NCBI GenBank assembly: GCA_001941025.1
Contig: MSHE01000032.1
Span: 1-64,000, forward strand
From: Lachnospiraceae bacterium Zagget3
Lineage (GTDB): Bacteria > Bacillota_A > Clostridia > Lachnospirales > Lachnospiraceae
DNA: 64,000 nt
Direction: 5' to 3'
Positions 41,344-51,132 of the stretch are shown here, in pieces. The position numbers and the translations under genes are program-made. Under the pieces are notes generated by a model that was not told where the DNA came from, made no database searches, and worked only from the letters and a program-made list of their open reading frames with translations. Numbering within the stretch: position 1 is the stretch's first letter; each line of letters starts with the position of its first letter.

Positions 41344-42495
41344 TCATCCATCCTTGCTTTCATAGACTCTGGGCACCCGTTTTCCTATGTCACAGGCGAA
41401 TTCATAGAGGAATCGGCCGGAGCGCTTGGCGAGCTCTTCGAGCGTGATCTCTTCGTCTCCGTCCCGCCCGATCAAAGTCACCGGATCGCCGCAGGAAACA
41501 CCCTCGATCCCGGTTATGTTGACCATAAACATATCCATGCAGATCCGTCCGACGATCGGGGCGCGCTGTCCGTGAATCAGGACAGCCCCTTTATTGGAAA
41601 GCGCGCGCGGATACCCGTCCGCGTAACCGACCGGAATCGTAGCGATCCGGGTAGCTGCCCCGGATATAAACGTCCCTCCGTAGCTGACAAAGGAACCAGG
41701 CTGGAGATCCTTGACCTGTACGATGTGGCTCGTAAGAGAGAGAATCGGCGTGAGGTCGATCCGGTCATGATCCACCTCGTCCGAAGGCCAGAGTCCGTAC
41801 AAAATGATCCCGGCGCGGACAAGATCCAGGTCAAACTGCGGAAGGTCTATGATCGCCGCGCTGTTGGACAGATGTTTCATCGGAATGTTGATTCCCTGCC
41901 CTTTCAGGCGGGAAATCAGTTCGGAAAAACGCTCCTCCTGTCTGTCGGCAAATGTCTTATCCTTCTCATCCGCCATCGAAAAATGGGAGAAAATACCCTC
42001 CAGGGTAAGATGCGGCATCGCGGCGACCGCGGCGACCGCCTCCACTACCTCCGCCATTTTATCATCGGTACATTGAAAGCCGACCCGATTCATCCCGGTG
42101 TCGATCTTGATGTGGATCGGAACCGTCCGGCCAAGTTTCCCCGCCGCATCGGAAAGTTCCTGTGCCGCCTCCACGGAGCATATACTCGGGCGGACATCAG
42201 AGTCAAAAAGAGTCTCCATATCCTCCGGGAACAGATGCCCGAGCAGCAGAATCGGTTTTTCTGCCCCGGCCTCGCGCAGAGCGGCCGCTTCCTCCATTGT
42301 GGCAACGGCATAACCCCACACTCTCGCCCGGTTCTCCATCCGCAGGGCAAGCGGCACGGCGCCATGTCCGTACCCGTCCGCCTTAATGACAGCGCAAAGG
42401 CTGGTGTTGGGGTCTAAAAGTGCCTCGATTCCATCCAGATTGTGTTCAAACGCGTCCATGTCAATGCGCGCGCAAATTCTACTGTTTTCTGTCAT
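41344..42495 (-). CDS. alr: Alanine racemase
   Basis: This 383-residue PLP enzyme supplies D-alanine for peptidoglycan. The PLP lysine is K38 in VIKADGYGHG; the C-terminal domain carries GRICMDMFMVNIT with the second-subunit residues. AAAGGA precedes the ATG, which is 1 nt after the nnr stop. Confidence 0.97.
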   Translation of the reverse strand: MTENSRICARIDMDAFEHNLDGIEALLDPNTSLCAVIKADGYGHGAVPLALRMENRARVWGYAVATMEEAAALREAGAEKPILLLGHLFPEDMETLFDSDVRPSICSVEAAQELSDAAGKLGRTVPIHIKIDTGMNRVGFQCTDDKMAEVVEAVAAVAAMPHLTLEGIFSHFSMADEKDKTFADRQEERFSELISRLKGQGINIPMKHLSNSAAIIDLPQFDLDLVRAGIILYGLWPSDEVDHDRIDLTPILSLTSHIVQVKDLQPGSFVSYGGTFISGAATRIATIPVGYADGYPRALSNKGAVLIHGQRAPIVGRICMDMFMVNITGIEGVSCGDPVTLIGRDGDEEITLEELAKRSGRFLYEFACDIGKRVPRVYESKDG

Positions 42496-42496
42496 A

Positions 42497-44020
42497 TTAC
42501 TGTCCTTTCAATACCATACATATTCCGTTGATAAGGTCCGATGCCATAAGAGAAGTTTTGCCAACGGATTCCGCTGCCGCGTCTCCGGCCATCCCGTGGA
42601 TCAGGACTCCCAATATGGCAGCGTCCGAAGCCGGAAGCCCCTGTCCCAATAACGCGCCAATGATGCCGGTAAGCACATCTCCCGAACCGGCGGTGGCCAT
42701 TCCGTTGTTTCCGGTCGTATTGATCCAGGTCACTTCTCCCGGAATACGGATGATCGTACGCGCGTCCTTAAGGACCGTGATCACCCCGTATTCATCGGCA
42801 TAGCTCCTGGCTGCGCCGATGAGATCGTCCCTGACTGCCAGCACGGAAGTACCGGCAAGACGAGACATCTCGCCCGGATGAGGCGTGATAAGAAGCTTCG
42901 CCTTAGAATCACGGACCCACTCCGGATGAGAAGCGAGAATGTTTAAACCGTCCGCGTCTGTCAGACAGGGGACCGTCGCCTCAGCGAGGATACTTTGGAC
43001 CAGATTTTCCGCCTGCCTCGCGCGGCCGATGCCGGGACCCAGAACAATGGCATCCGCCCAGATGGTCTGTTCTTTCACAAATGCCTCCATGTCGGTCTTT
43101 TCGTCGTATGTGGCGAGGATCGCCTCTGGCACAAGCGTCTGAATGATCTCTCTGTTCGCGACATCCGTTACGACCCGCACGAGACCCGCGCCGCAGCGGT
43201 ATGCCGCCTGCGCCGAGAAGGCGGCCGCCCCGGCCATGTTGAAAGAACCGGCGACGATCAGCAGCTTGCCGTAGGACCCTTTGTTTGTATCATTCTCCCG
43301 CTTCGGCAGAAGTGCCAGATCCTCCGGTTCCGCCATCAGGATGTCCGGATCCACACCGGGCAGGCTCATCTCATCGATCCCGATATCCTGAACGATGAGG
43401 TCGCCGCAGCAGTCCGCGCCGGGATAGAGAAGCTGTCCGATCTTCGCGAAGCCGAACGTGACCGTCACATCCGCACAAAACGCGGTGCCCATTACTTTTC
43501 CGGTATCCGCGGAAAGGCCGGAAGGAATATCCACCGCCACTTTCATGGCAGACAGCGCATTCAGATCTTCAATGACCGTGCGAAAGTTCCCCTCAATGTC
43601 CCGGGACAGCCCGATCCCGAAAAGCGCGTCGACGACCACGTCAAACGCGGTTTCCGAAAGCTCCTCATCGAGAAACTCCTCGCTCGGGAGCTGTTTGATC
43701 ACTTCAATCCCATACTTTCGGACGATCCCAAGCTGGCGGGCCGCCTCCTCGCTGCACTTTTCCTCCTCGCCGGGAAACAGGACCGTAACGAAATGCCCTT
43801 TCAAAAAGAGCAGCCTGGCCATGGCGAGGCCGTCACCGCCGTTGTTGCCGGTACCGCACGCGATCAGAATGTTCGCGCCGGGATCCGGAAACGCCTCGTT
43901 GATCACCTCCACGGCGGAACAGGCCGCGCGTTCCATGAGAACCGCGGACGGGACGCCGTAGCCGTCCATGGTGTTGGCGTCACATTTCTGCATTTGTTCT
44001 GAAGTTAAGATGTATCGCAT
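42497..44020 (-). CDS. nnr: Bifunctional NAD(P)H-hydrate epimerase / dehydratase
   Basis: This 507-residue protein repairs damaged NAD(P)H. The N-terminal YjeF epimerase domain has GTGNNGGDGLAMAR; the C-terminal ADP-dependent dehydratase domain has LGPGIGR, TPHPGEMSRL and NGMATAGSGDVLTGI. ATG 44020 overlaps the icd stop by one base (TAATG), with GGAGG inside the icd end. A neighbouring alr is the usual clostridial arrangement. Confidence 0.96.
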   Translation of the reverse strand: MRYILTSEQMQKCDANTMDGYGVPSAVLMERAACSAVEVINEAFPDPGANILIACGTGNNGGDGLAMARLLFLKGHFVTVLFPGEEEKCSEEAARQLGIVRKYGIEVIKQLPSEEFLDEELSETAFDVVVDALFGIGLSRDIEGNFRTVIEDLNALSAMKVAVDIPSGLSADTGKVMGTAFCADVTVTFGFAKIGQLLYPGADCCGDLIVQDIGIDEMSLPGVDPDILMAEPEDLALLPKRENDTNKGSYGKLLIVAGSFNMAGAAAFSAQAAYRCGAGLVRVVTDVANREIIQTLVPEAILATYDEKTDMEAFVKEQTIWADAIVLGPGIGRARQAENLVQSILAEATVPCLTDADGLNILASHPEWVRDSKAKLLITPHPGEMSRLAGTSVLAVRDDLIGAARSYADEYGVITVLKDARTIIRIPGEVTWINTTGNNGMATAGSGDVLTGIIGALLGQGLPASDAAILGVLIHGMAGDAAAESVGKTSLMASDLINGICMVLKGQ

Positions 44021-45228
44021 TACATTCCTCCTTCGAGTGTCGCGCGGACGGCACGGATAAAGTCGAGACTGTTTAACACCTCGGGGTTCGGAAGTTCCGT
44101 GATCAGTGCCAGATCCTTTGTCATTTTGCCGGATTCGATTGTCGCGATGCAGGCCCGTTCAAGGCGTTCGGCAAACTCCGAGAGATCCGGCAGGTCGTCC
44201 AGTTCGCCGCGCTTTTTCAATGCCCCTGTCCAGGCGAAGATCGTCGCCACGGAATTTGTGGAGGTCTCTTCCCCCTCCAGGTATTTGTAATAGTGGCGCT
44301 GTACGGTTCCGTGCGCGGCTTCATACTCATAGACGCCGGAAGGCGAAACGAGAACGGAGGTCATCATGGCCAGCGATCCGCAGGCGGACGAGATCATATC
44401 GCTCATGACGTCTCCGTCGTAGTTTTTGCAGGCCCAGATAAATCCGCCCTCCGCTTTCATGACGCGCGCCACCGCGTCATCGATCAAGGTGTAGAAATAA
44501 GTGATGCCGGCTTCGGCAAACTCTTTTTTATACTCGTTCTCATAAATCTCCTCAAAGAGGTCCTTAAACGTGTGATCATACTGCTTTGAGATCGTGTCCT
44601 TCGTCGCGAACCAAAGATCCTGCCGGGTGTCAAGCGCATAGGTAAAACAGCTTCTTGCAAAGCTCTCGATGGATCGGTTCAAATTGTGCATGCCCTGTAC
44701 CACCCCGGGCCCGTCAAACGCATGAACCAGCACCTTTTCTTCCCGCCCGGACTCGTCTGTATAGACCAGCTCCACTTTTCCGGGTGCCGAAATCACCATC
44801 TCACTCGCCTTATAGACATCGCCGTAGGCGTGACGCGCGATTGTGATGGGCTTTTTCCAGTTTTTAACACAGGGATCGATCCCCTTCACCTTGATCGGAG
44901 TGCGGAAAACGGTGCCGTCGAGGATCGCGCGGATCGTGCCGTTCGGGCTCTTGTACATCTCCTTCAGACCGTATTCTTCCACGCGCGCCGCGTTCGGGGT
45001 GATCGTGGCACACTTGACCGCGACTCCGTACTTTAACGTGGCCTGCGCCGCATCGACCGTAATCTGGTCACCGGTCTCGTCGCGACGCTTGAGATTTAAG
45101 TCATAGTACTCGGTCTTTAAATCAACAAACGGCGTGAGGAGCTCGTCCTTGATGTACTGCCAGAGAACACGGGTCATTTCGTCCCCGTCCATCTCCACAA
45201 GCGGTGTGGTCATCTTAATCTTGTCCAT
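44020..45228 (-). CDS. icd: NADP-dependent isocitrate dehydrogenase (dimeric, eukaryote-like type)
   Basis: This 402-residue enzyme resembles the eukaryotic-type homodimeric [33 protein letters not shown] (substrate site), [14 protein letters not shown] and [14 protein letters not shown]. It makes 2-oxoglutarate for glutamate synthesis. No other TCA-cycle gene is in the window. Confidence 0.95.
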   Translation of the reverse strand: MDKIKMTTPLVEMDGDEMTRVLWQYIKDELLTPFVDLKTEYYDLNLKRRDETGDQITVDAAQATLKYGVAVKCATITPNAARVEEYGLKEMYKSPNGTIRAILDGTVFRTPIKVKGIDPCVKNWKKPITIARHAYGDVYKASEMVISAPGKVELVYTDESGREEKVLVHAFDGPGVVQGMHNLNRSIESFARSCFTYALDTRQDLWFATKDTISKQYDHTFKDLFEEIYENEYKKEFAEAGITYFYTLIDDAVARVMKAEGGFIWACKNYDGDVMSDMISSACGSLAMMTSVLVSPSGVYEYEAAHGTVQRHYYKYLEGEETSTNSVATIFAWTGALKKRGELDDLPDLSEFAERLERACIATIESGKMTKDLALITELPNPEVLNSLDFIRAVRATLEGGM

Positions 45229-45297
45229 AATCAGGTTCTCACTTTCTTATTCCAGGTGCATTAAAAAGTAACAAGTTTCAATATGTTTCATCTAATG

Positions 45298-46647
45298 TTA
45301 TATAAATTGCGTCTGCGCAGCCTTCCGTTTTCTCTCCAGCCAGAAAAACAGAATAATGCAGATGATGACCGAGACCAGTGATCCCGCCGCTGTCGCGAGT
45401 CCCATCGGCAGCAGGGTGTCCGCAAACATCCGCGAGGCAAGATAGGCCAACGGAATCCGCGCACAGAAAACGGCGATCATATTGTGGATAAACGACAGCC
45501 CCGATCGGCCGATGCCGGAAAAATAGCCGCTGAAACAAAAATGAATTCCGGCTAAGAGCGCATCCAGGATATAGCCGCGCATATACTGTCCACCGAGGCG
45601 GATCACATCCTTCGAATCGGTAAAGAGCCCCACGAACCAATCCGCGGAAAGCTCCATTACAATGACCACGAGCACACCCCATCCGACCGCGATAAAGATC
45701 GCGTAGCGGAGCGTCTTTCTCGCGCGATCCCACTTTTCGGCTCCGATGTTCTGTGCCGAAAGTGCCGAGACCGTCGCGAGCATAGTGGACGGAACGAGGA
45801 AGATAAACGTGATGAGCTTTTCCACGATCCCAACCGCGGCCGCGTCATTTAATCCACGCAGGTTCGCGATGATGGTGATAATAAGGAACGCGACCTGGAT
45901 CAACCCGTCCTGTACCGCGATTGGCACGCCGATTCGCAGCAAACCTCCCATGGTCTCCCAACGCGGCCGAAAATCGGATCCGGACACCCGTATCCTGTTT
46001 TTCCTGCAAACGATCACGATCAGGGCAACGACCACACTGATCGTCTGTCCTGCCACGGTACCGAACGCCGCTCCGTTGGGGCCCATATGAAGCGGTCCGA
46101 TAAACACATAGTCGAGCACGATATTTGCCACGCAGGCAACCGCGATAAAGTACAACGGGCTCCTCGTATCGCCCAATCCGCGGTATACCGCGCTGATCAC
46201 ATTGTAGGCCGTAATCAGGGGAATCCCGATAAAACAGATACGAAGATACGAGACACACCCCTCCACCGCCTCCTCGGGAACAGACATCACACTGACCACG
46301 GGCCGGACGATCAGGACCATTACGATCGCAAGCACAACGGATACACAGAGAAACAGGATCACCGTATTGCCGATCGCGCGGGTGGCATTTTTTTGTATGC
46401 GCGCCCCAACAGCCTGCCCGATCATTACCGTCGTACCCATCGCGAGACCGACGATCATCACCGTGATCATATGCATGACCTGGGAACCGACGGAAACAGC
46501 CGTGGTGGCTTCCACGCCATTAAATTGTCCGATGATAAACAAATCTGCCAGGCCGTACAGCGTTTGCAAAAAGTACGACAGCAGATACGGCAGGGAAAAC
46601 CGGACAATCGCCTTCCTCACACTGCCGGTCGTCAGATTTTGTTCCAT
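45298..46647 (-). CDS. MATE-family efflux transporter
   Basis: This 449-residue protein has twelve membrane segments in two homologous halves. The N-terminal SLPYLLSYFLQTLYGLADLFIIGQF and GQAVGAR motifs are typical of sodium- or proton-driven MATE/DinF-type exporters. Substrate unknown. It is 15 nt after the serine acetyltransferase gene. Confidence 0.93.
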   Translation of the reverse strand: MEQNLTTGSVRKAIVRFSLPYLLSYFLQTLYGLADLFIIGQFNGVEATTAVSVGSQVMHMITVMIVGLAMGTTVMIGQAVGARIQKNATRAIGNTVILFLCVSVVLAIVMVLIVRPVVSVMSVPEEAVEGCVSYLRICFIGIPLITAYNVISAVYRGLGDTRSPLYFIAVACVANIVLDYVFIGPLHMGPNGAAFGTVAGQTISVVVALIVIVCRKNRIRVSGSDFRPRWETMGGLLRIGVPIAVQDGLIQVAFLIITIIANLRGLNDAAAVGIVEKLITFIFLVPSTMLATVSALSAQNIGAEKWDRARKTLRYAIFIAVGWGVLVVIVMELSADWFVGLFTDSKDVIRLGGQYMRGYILDALLAGIHFCFSGYFSGIGRSGLSFIHNMIAVFCARIPLAYLASRMFADTLLPMGLATAAGSLVSVIICIILFFWLERKRKAAQTQFI

Positions 46648-46662
46648 AGTTTTAGCCGTTTG

Positions 46663-47619
46663 TTATGTCCAGGTGTCGTCGGTCAGATCTTTCTCCGAAG
46701 TCTTTTTCGTGCCGGAGTAAGTCAGCTCCTGCTGGCGAATGCCGACCCGCGTACCGGCAGGGATCGATTTTGTGATAAACGCGTTGCTGCCAATGATGGA
46801 GTCATGGCCGATCACTGTCTCGCCGCCGAGGATCGACGCGCCGGAGTAGATGGTCACATTGTCCTCGATCGTCGGATGGCGCCGTTCGCCCGCGAGCTTC
46901 TGTCCGCCGCGCGGCGAAAGCGCGCCGAGCGTGACTCCCTGATAAATCTTTACATTGTCACCGATGACTGTCGTCTCACCGACCACGATCCCGGTGCCGT
47001 GATCGATAAAAAAGTGGCGACCGATCGTTGCTCCGGGGTGAATGTCGATTCCGGTGCGGCTGTGCGCGTCCTCCGTCATGATCCGGGGGATCAGAGGCAC
47101 CCCGAGGAGAAATAGTTCGTGCGCGAGCCGGTTGACCGTGATGGCATAGAGTCCGGGATAGGCGAGAATGATCTCATCCATGCTTTTTGCTGCCGGATCA
47201 CCCTCCAGCGAAGCTTCCAGATCGTCCTCCAGATATTCGCGGATCTGCGGAATGCGGTTTAAAAACTCCACCGTGATCTGATACGCCTCGTGTTCCACCT
47301 TTTCCTGGCAGGTGTTTTCCAGCTGCGGCATCAGCTTTCCCACACGGATGATCTGCCCGTGCAGCCGGTACATGACATCCTCGATCAGGGTAGCCAGATG
47401 GTTTTCGGCATTGTACCCCTTGTAGGTGGTATCACGAAAATAGCCCGGATAGATGATCTTCATCAACTTGTCGACAATGTCGATGATCTCCTCTCTGTTC
47501 GGTTGGTCGTAAAAATCCTCCGTGCGGTCGATCGCGCGCGCCTTGCCGTAATCCTTCATGATGGCGTCAACGATCTGGTCCGCGTCACGGATTACTTTAT
47601 CCTGTGCCTTGTCTGCCAT
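46663..47619 (-). CDS. Serine O-acetyltransferase (EpsC/CysE type)
   Basis: This 318-residue enzyme acetylates L-serine for cysteine synthesis. The C-terminal left-handed beta-helix is clear: GIDIHPGATIGRHFFIDHG, VKIYQGVTLGAL and VTIYSGASILGG, with the catalytic Asp-His in the first turn. The N-terminal 160 residues form the helical domain. It begins 4 nt after the hydE stop, whose last codons contain its ribosome-binding site (AAAGGGGTG). Confidence 0.93.
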   Translation of the reverse strand: MADKAQDKVIRDADQIVDAIMKDYGKARAIDRTEDFYDQPNREEIIDIVDKLMKIIYPGYFRDTTYKGYNAENHLATLIEDVMYRLHGQIIRVGKLMPQLENTCQEKVEHEAYQITVEFLNRIPQIREYLEDDLEASLEGDPAAKSMDEIILAYPGLYAITVNRLAHELFLLGVPLIPRIMTEDAHSRTGIDIHPGATIGRHFFIDHGTGIVVGETTVIGDNVKIYQGVTLGALSPRGGQKLAGERRHPTIEDNVTIYSGASILGGETVIGHDSIIGSNAFITKSIPAGTRVGIRQQELTYSGTKKTSEKDLTDDTWT

Positions 47620-47623
47620 GTTT

Positions 47624-49000
47624 TCACCCCTTTATACTGCCGGCCTTCGATTTTTTGGAGACCTCGCTTTTCCCACCTGCCGACTGTGCCTTTTTCTTTT
47701 TCTTCTTTTTCTTTTTCTTCTTTTTCTTTTTTTCGGCGGCCGCTTTATTTGATTCCTTCTTCTTCTCTTTCTCGCGCTGTTCTTCGGCCTTCTCTTTCTG
47801 TTTTTCTTCCTTCTTCTGCTGCTGTTTTTCTTCCTGCTTCTGTTTCTGCTTTTCTTTTTGTTTTTCTTTCTGCTGCTTCTTCTTTTCCTTTTCCGCCGTC
47901 CGTTCTTCCTCTTCCCGACGCTCTTCCTCGGCGGGGTCCGGCTCCGGCTTGGGGAGAGGACGGTGATCGCCCCGCTCATACACAACGGTAAAGCCGGCCT
48001 CGCTCATGGCTTCCTTCAGCTCATTGATGCGTTTCTCGGCATCATCAAACTTAGCCTTGTTGTCGTAGAGCGTGTACTGATTCTGCCTGTTCGGGGGAGA
48101 AATATTGGGCATCAGGACGTTCGCTCCGGCCATCATGCCCTTCACACGGCCTTTTGGGTCGAGCGTAGCGAGAGCCGTTGTCGCCGGAAGCAGCACATCC
48201 GGCAGAAGGATCCGTATAACGGAGAGCAAAAACAGCGTGAGTTCCACACTTCCGGCCGGAAAATCCGAAAATCGCGTGTCATGATGCGGAATGAACGGGC
48301 CAAGGCCGACCATCTCCGGTTCCAGATCCTGTATAAACACAAGGTCTTCCGCGATGTCCTCCAGGGTCTGATACGGACTGCCGACCATAAACCCCGCGCC
48401 GACCTGATAGTCAAGACTCGTCAAGTCATACAGACAGTTCATTCGAGTGTGCAGGCTCATCCCCTCCGGATGCAGCCGTTTGTAGTGCTCCTCGTCTGCC
48501 GTCTCCTCACGGAGCAGGTAGCGGTCCGCTCCGGCCTCACGCAGCGCCTTGTAACTGGCATAGGAACGTTCTCCCGTGGAAAGCGTAAGCGCGCAGTCCG
48601 GATAGCGTTCTTTGATCGAACGCACGATATCGACGAGCTTCTCATCGGTGTAATAGCCGTCTTCCCCGCCCTGCAGAACGAAGGTACGCATACCGAGTTT
48701 ATAGCCGTACTCACAGCACGCGAGGATCTCGTCTTTCTTCATGCGATAGCGCTCCGGCTCCGGATTGCTCTTTCTGATGCCGCAGTAAAAACAGTCGTTT
48801 TTGCAAATGTTCGTAAATTCGATCAGGCCGCGGATGTAGATGTCATTTCCGTAGATCTCACGGCGGAGACGAAGCGCTTCCTCATGCAGCTCGTTTGCCA
48901 CATCCGGCTCCTGCCACATCTGCAGGAGCGCGACACACTCCTCCTGATCCAATTCATGTTCGTTAAAAAGTCTGTTCCGTAAGCTTTCCGGTAGGCGCAT
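47624..49000 (-). CDS. hydE: [FeFe]-hydrogenase maturase HydE with lysine-rich tail
   Basis: This 458-residue radical-SAM protein has the cluster motif CKNDCFYC (C66, C70, C73), VLQGGEDGYY and LLREETADEEHY, matching HydE, which helps build the dithiolate/cyanide/CO di-iron site. The normal protein ends near residue 351. After that come 107 residues almost entirely Lys, Glu and Gln, including 14 lysines in a row. The tail is in frame and ends at the natural stop overlapping the next gene's ribosome-binding site. hydF and hydG are not in the window. Confidence 0.92.
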   Translation of the reverse strand: MRLPESLRNRLFNEHELDQEECVALLQMWQEPDVANELHEEALRLRREIYGNDIYIRGLIEFTNICKNDCFYCGIRKSNPEPERYRMKKDEILACCEYGYKLGMRTFVLQGGEDGYYTDEKLVDIVRSIKERYPDCALTLSTGERSYASYKALREAGADRYLLREETADEEHYKRLHPEGMSLHTRMNCLYDLTSLDYQVGAGFMVGSPYQTLEDIAEDLVFIQDLEPEMVGLGPFIPHHDTRFSDFPAGSVELTLFLLSVIRILLPDVLLPATTALATLDPKGRVKGMMAGANVLMPNISPPNRQNQYTLYDNKAKFDDAEKRINELKEAMSEAGFTVVYERGDHRPLPKPEPDPAEEERREEEERTAEKEKKKQQKEKQKEKQKQKQEEKQQQKKEEKQKEKAEEQREKEKKKESNKAAAEKKKKKKKKKKKKKKAQSAGGKSEVSKKSKAGSIKG

Positions 49001-49032
49001 ATCGAATCTTTCCTGCCTTTCTTTTCTTCCTG

Positions 49033-50094
49033 TCAGATTTTTTCTTCCGTGATCATCCCGCCGCCGACAACAAGGTCTTCGTCATAGAGAACCACGGCCT
49101 GCCCCGGTGTGACGGCCCGCTGCGGTTTGTCAAAGACGACGCGCAGGGTATTCGCGTCCGGCTGTGTCACTACGGCATCCTGTTCCGGATGGCGCGAACG
49201 GATCTTAGCTTTTACCCGCATGGTACCGTCGATGTGATCGGTCAGGATCAAATGCGGGTCAGTGGCCAAAAGCGTGTCGGAATAGAGTGCCTCATCGGGA
49301 CCGAGCGTGACCGTGTTATCCGCGATATTTAATGCCAGCACGTACATCGGCTCCCCACAGGCAATACCAAGGCCCTTGCGCTGGCCGATGGTGTAACGGA
49401 TGATCCCCTCATGTCTGCCAAGGACATTGCCATCCCGGTCGAGAAAATTTCCGGGCCGGAAACCGGTTCCGGGATCCTTTTCCGCATATTTTTCAATAAA
49501 CGCCGCATACTGACCGTCCGGTACAAAACAGATGTCCTGGCTTTCCGGCCGTTCGGCCGCGGCAAGATGCCGCTCTGCCGCCATGCGTCTTACTTCGGAT
49601 TTCAGCAGATCGCCGAGCGGAAAGCGGATTCGCTCCAGCTGCTCCTGCGAGAGCGCATAGAGGAAATAGCTCTGGTCCTTACTTTGGTCAACGGCTTTTT
49701 TTAAAAGATACCGGCCGCTTGCCTCATCATGGAAGACACGGGCATAGTGCCCTGTCGCGATCGTGTCGCAGCCCAGCTTACGCGCCCGGTCCAGCAGCAG
49801 CCCGAACTTCATCACGCGATTGCAGAGGACGCACGGGTTGGGGGTTGTCCCTCTCCGATAAGCCGCGATAAAGTCGTCGATCACGGATTCGCGAAACTCC
49901 CGCGTATAGTCAAATGTATAAAACGGGATGCCCAGGGAGTTTGCCACGCATTCCGCGTCAGCCGCGGCCGCTCTCCCCGCCTCCGTAAGAATCATGTGCG
50001 CGCCGATACAGTCATATCCAGCCTCTGCCAGCAGGAACGCTGTCAGGGAGGAATCCACGCCGCCGCTCATGGCAACCATAATCTTTTCTTTCAA
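49033..50094 (-). CDS. mnmA: tRNA-specific 2-thiouridylase (TTG start)
   Basis: This 353-residue enzyme thiolates U34 of Glu, Gln and Lys tRNAs. The PP-loop is MSGGVDSSL near the N-terminus; the catalytic cysteines are in CVLCNRVMKFG and SQDICFVP. TTG 50094 is chosen because GAGGAG is about 10 nt upstream and the N-terminus KEKIMVAMSGG then matches the family; the next ATG, 50079, lacks a site. It starts 6 nt after the lgt-like gene. It needs a desulfurase for sulfur; SufS at 15445 is the only one in the window. Confidence 0.95.
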   Translation of the reverse strand: MKEKIMVAMSGGVDSSLTAFLLAEAGYDCIGAHMILTEAGRAAAADAECVANSLGIPFYTFDYTREFRESVIDDFIAAYRRGTTPNPCVLCNRVMKFGLLLDRARKLGCDTIATGHYARVFHDEASGRYLLKKAVDQSKDQSYFLYALSQEQLERIRFPLGDLLKSEVRRMAAERHLAAAERPESQDICFVPDGQYAAFIEKYAEKDPGTGFRPGNFLDRDGNVLGRHEGIIRYTIGQRKGLGIACGEPMYVLALNIADNTVTLGPDEALYSDTLLATDPHLILTDHIDGTMRVKAKIRSRHPEQDAVVTQPDANTLRVVFDKPQRAVTPGQAVVLYDEDLVVGGGMITEEKI

Positions 50095-50100
50095 GCGCGC

Positions 50101-51042
50101 TCACTCCTCACTCTCACTTTCCTCAGAATCCGCCTGCGCCTCTTCTGTCTGATCCGGCTCTTCTTCTTTCTTCACGCTTTCCCCGCAGCCACCTGTGCTC
50201 TCTTCGCTGCCACCTGTGCTTTCATCGCCGCTTTCTGCGCTCTCCTGCTCTTTCTCATGCATCTCCGCGAAAATTTCCGCGTAGTCCTGTGAATACTTTG
50301 CCCTTCGGTTTAGGATAAACAGGACCACGGCAGCCGCCATAAACACAATGGAGAAGCACTGCGCCGTCGTGACCGGCCCGATGCCTCCCTGCTCGTTCTG
50401 GCGGAAGAACTCGATACAAAATCGTCCCGCGCCGTACAACAGGAGATAAAGCGCCAGAACATCGCCGGCCTTCTTCGCCGCTTTTCTGCTAAACCAGATC
50501 AGCACGAGGAAGATCACAAAATCCCCGATGGCGGAGATGAGCTGCGTCGGAATAAGCGGCACCCCTGCGGGCGCCATGCTGTTCTCCGGAAATACGACAC
50601 CCCACCAGGCGGTCGTCTCCTTGCCGTAGCAGCAGCCCGCCATAAAACAGCCGAGCCGGCCGAACGCCTGCGCCAGTATCACGCAGGGGAAAATCAGATC
50701 CATATAACGCAAAAACGAAATCTTGCGGATCCAGTAACAGTAGATAAACACGCAGCATATCCCGATCACCAGCCCACCATAGACTACAAAGCCCGACGAG
50801 CCAAGAACGGACCAGGGATGCTCCAGAAACTCCTGCCAATTTTCGAGCACAAACAGGATCTTCGCGCCAACGAATCCAAGGATCACCGCAATCAGCGCGA
50901 TATTGATCACTTCATCCGCGGTCAATCCCACACGTTTCGCACGCAGCAACCCAATGATCACGGCGAGCACGATCCCCACAGCAATGCAAAATCCGTAGGT
51001 ATGTACGGTAAAGTTCCCTATAGTAAATAGATCAATATGCAT
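50101..51042 (-). CDS. lgt: Prolipoprotein diacylglyceryl transferase family protein
   Basis: This 313-residue membrane protein has seven hydrophobic segments and the Lgt-like YGGLVIG (88-94) and GRLGCFMAGCCYG (128-140). Canonical Lgt has HGGL and a GRxGNFxNxExxG motif, so the histidine, both asparagines and the glutamate are replaced. This matches a clostridial Lgt subgroup in my memory. It should move diacylglycerol to lipoprotein cysteines; two lipobox proteins occur in this window. After residue 255 comes an acidic tail with repeats (ESTGGSEESTGGCGES). ATG 51042 follows GAGGT. Confidence 0.8.
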   Translation of the reverse strand: MHIDLFTIGNFTVHTYGFCIAVGIVLAVIIGLLRAKRVGLTADEVINIALIAVILGFVGAKILFVLENWQEFLEHPWSVLGSSGFVVYGGLVIGICCVFIYCYWIRKISFLRYMDLIFPCVILAQAFGRLGCFMAGCCYGKETTAWWGVVFPENSMAPAGVPLIPTQLISAIGDFVIFLVLIWFSRKAAKKAGDVLALYLLLYGAGRFCIEFFRQNEQGGIGPVTTAQCFSIVFMAAAVVLFILNRRAKYSQDYAEIFAEMHEKEQESAESGDESTGGSEESTGGCGESVKKEEEPDQTEEAQADSEESESEE

Positions 51043-51061
51043 ATAATACCTCGCCGGCGTA

Positions 51062-51120
51062 TGTCCCGGAAAACAGTTCATCCAAGCGATTATTAGCTGG
51101 ATGAACTCGTTTTCGGGACA
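51062..51120. repeat. 59-nt inverted repeat between leuS and lgt
   Basis: TGTCCCGGAAAAC pairs with GTTTTCGGGACA (one bulged G) and, inside, GTTCATCCA pairs perfectly with TGGATGAAC. No T-run follows on either strand, so it is not a standard terminator. Parts of it (AGCGATT, GCTGGA, CGT before TTTC) resemble the inverted repeat at 28531-28593. Confidence 0.65.
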
Positions 51121-51132
51121 TCGCCATTCAAT

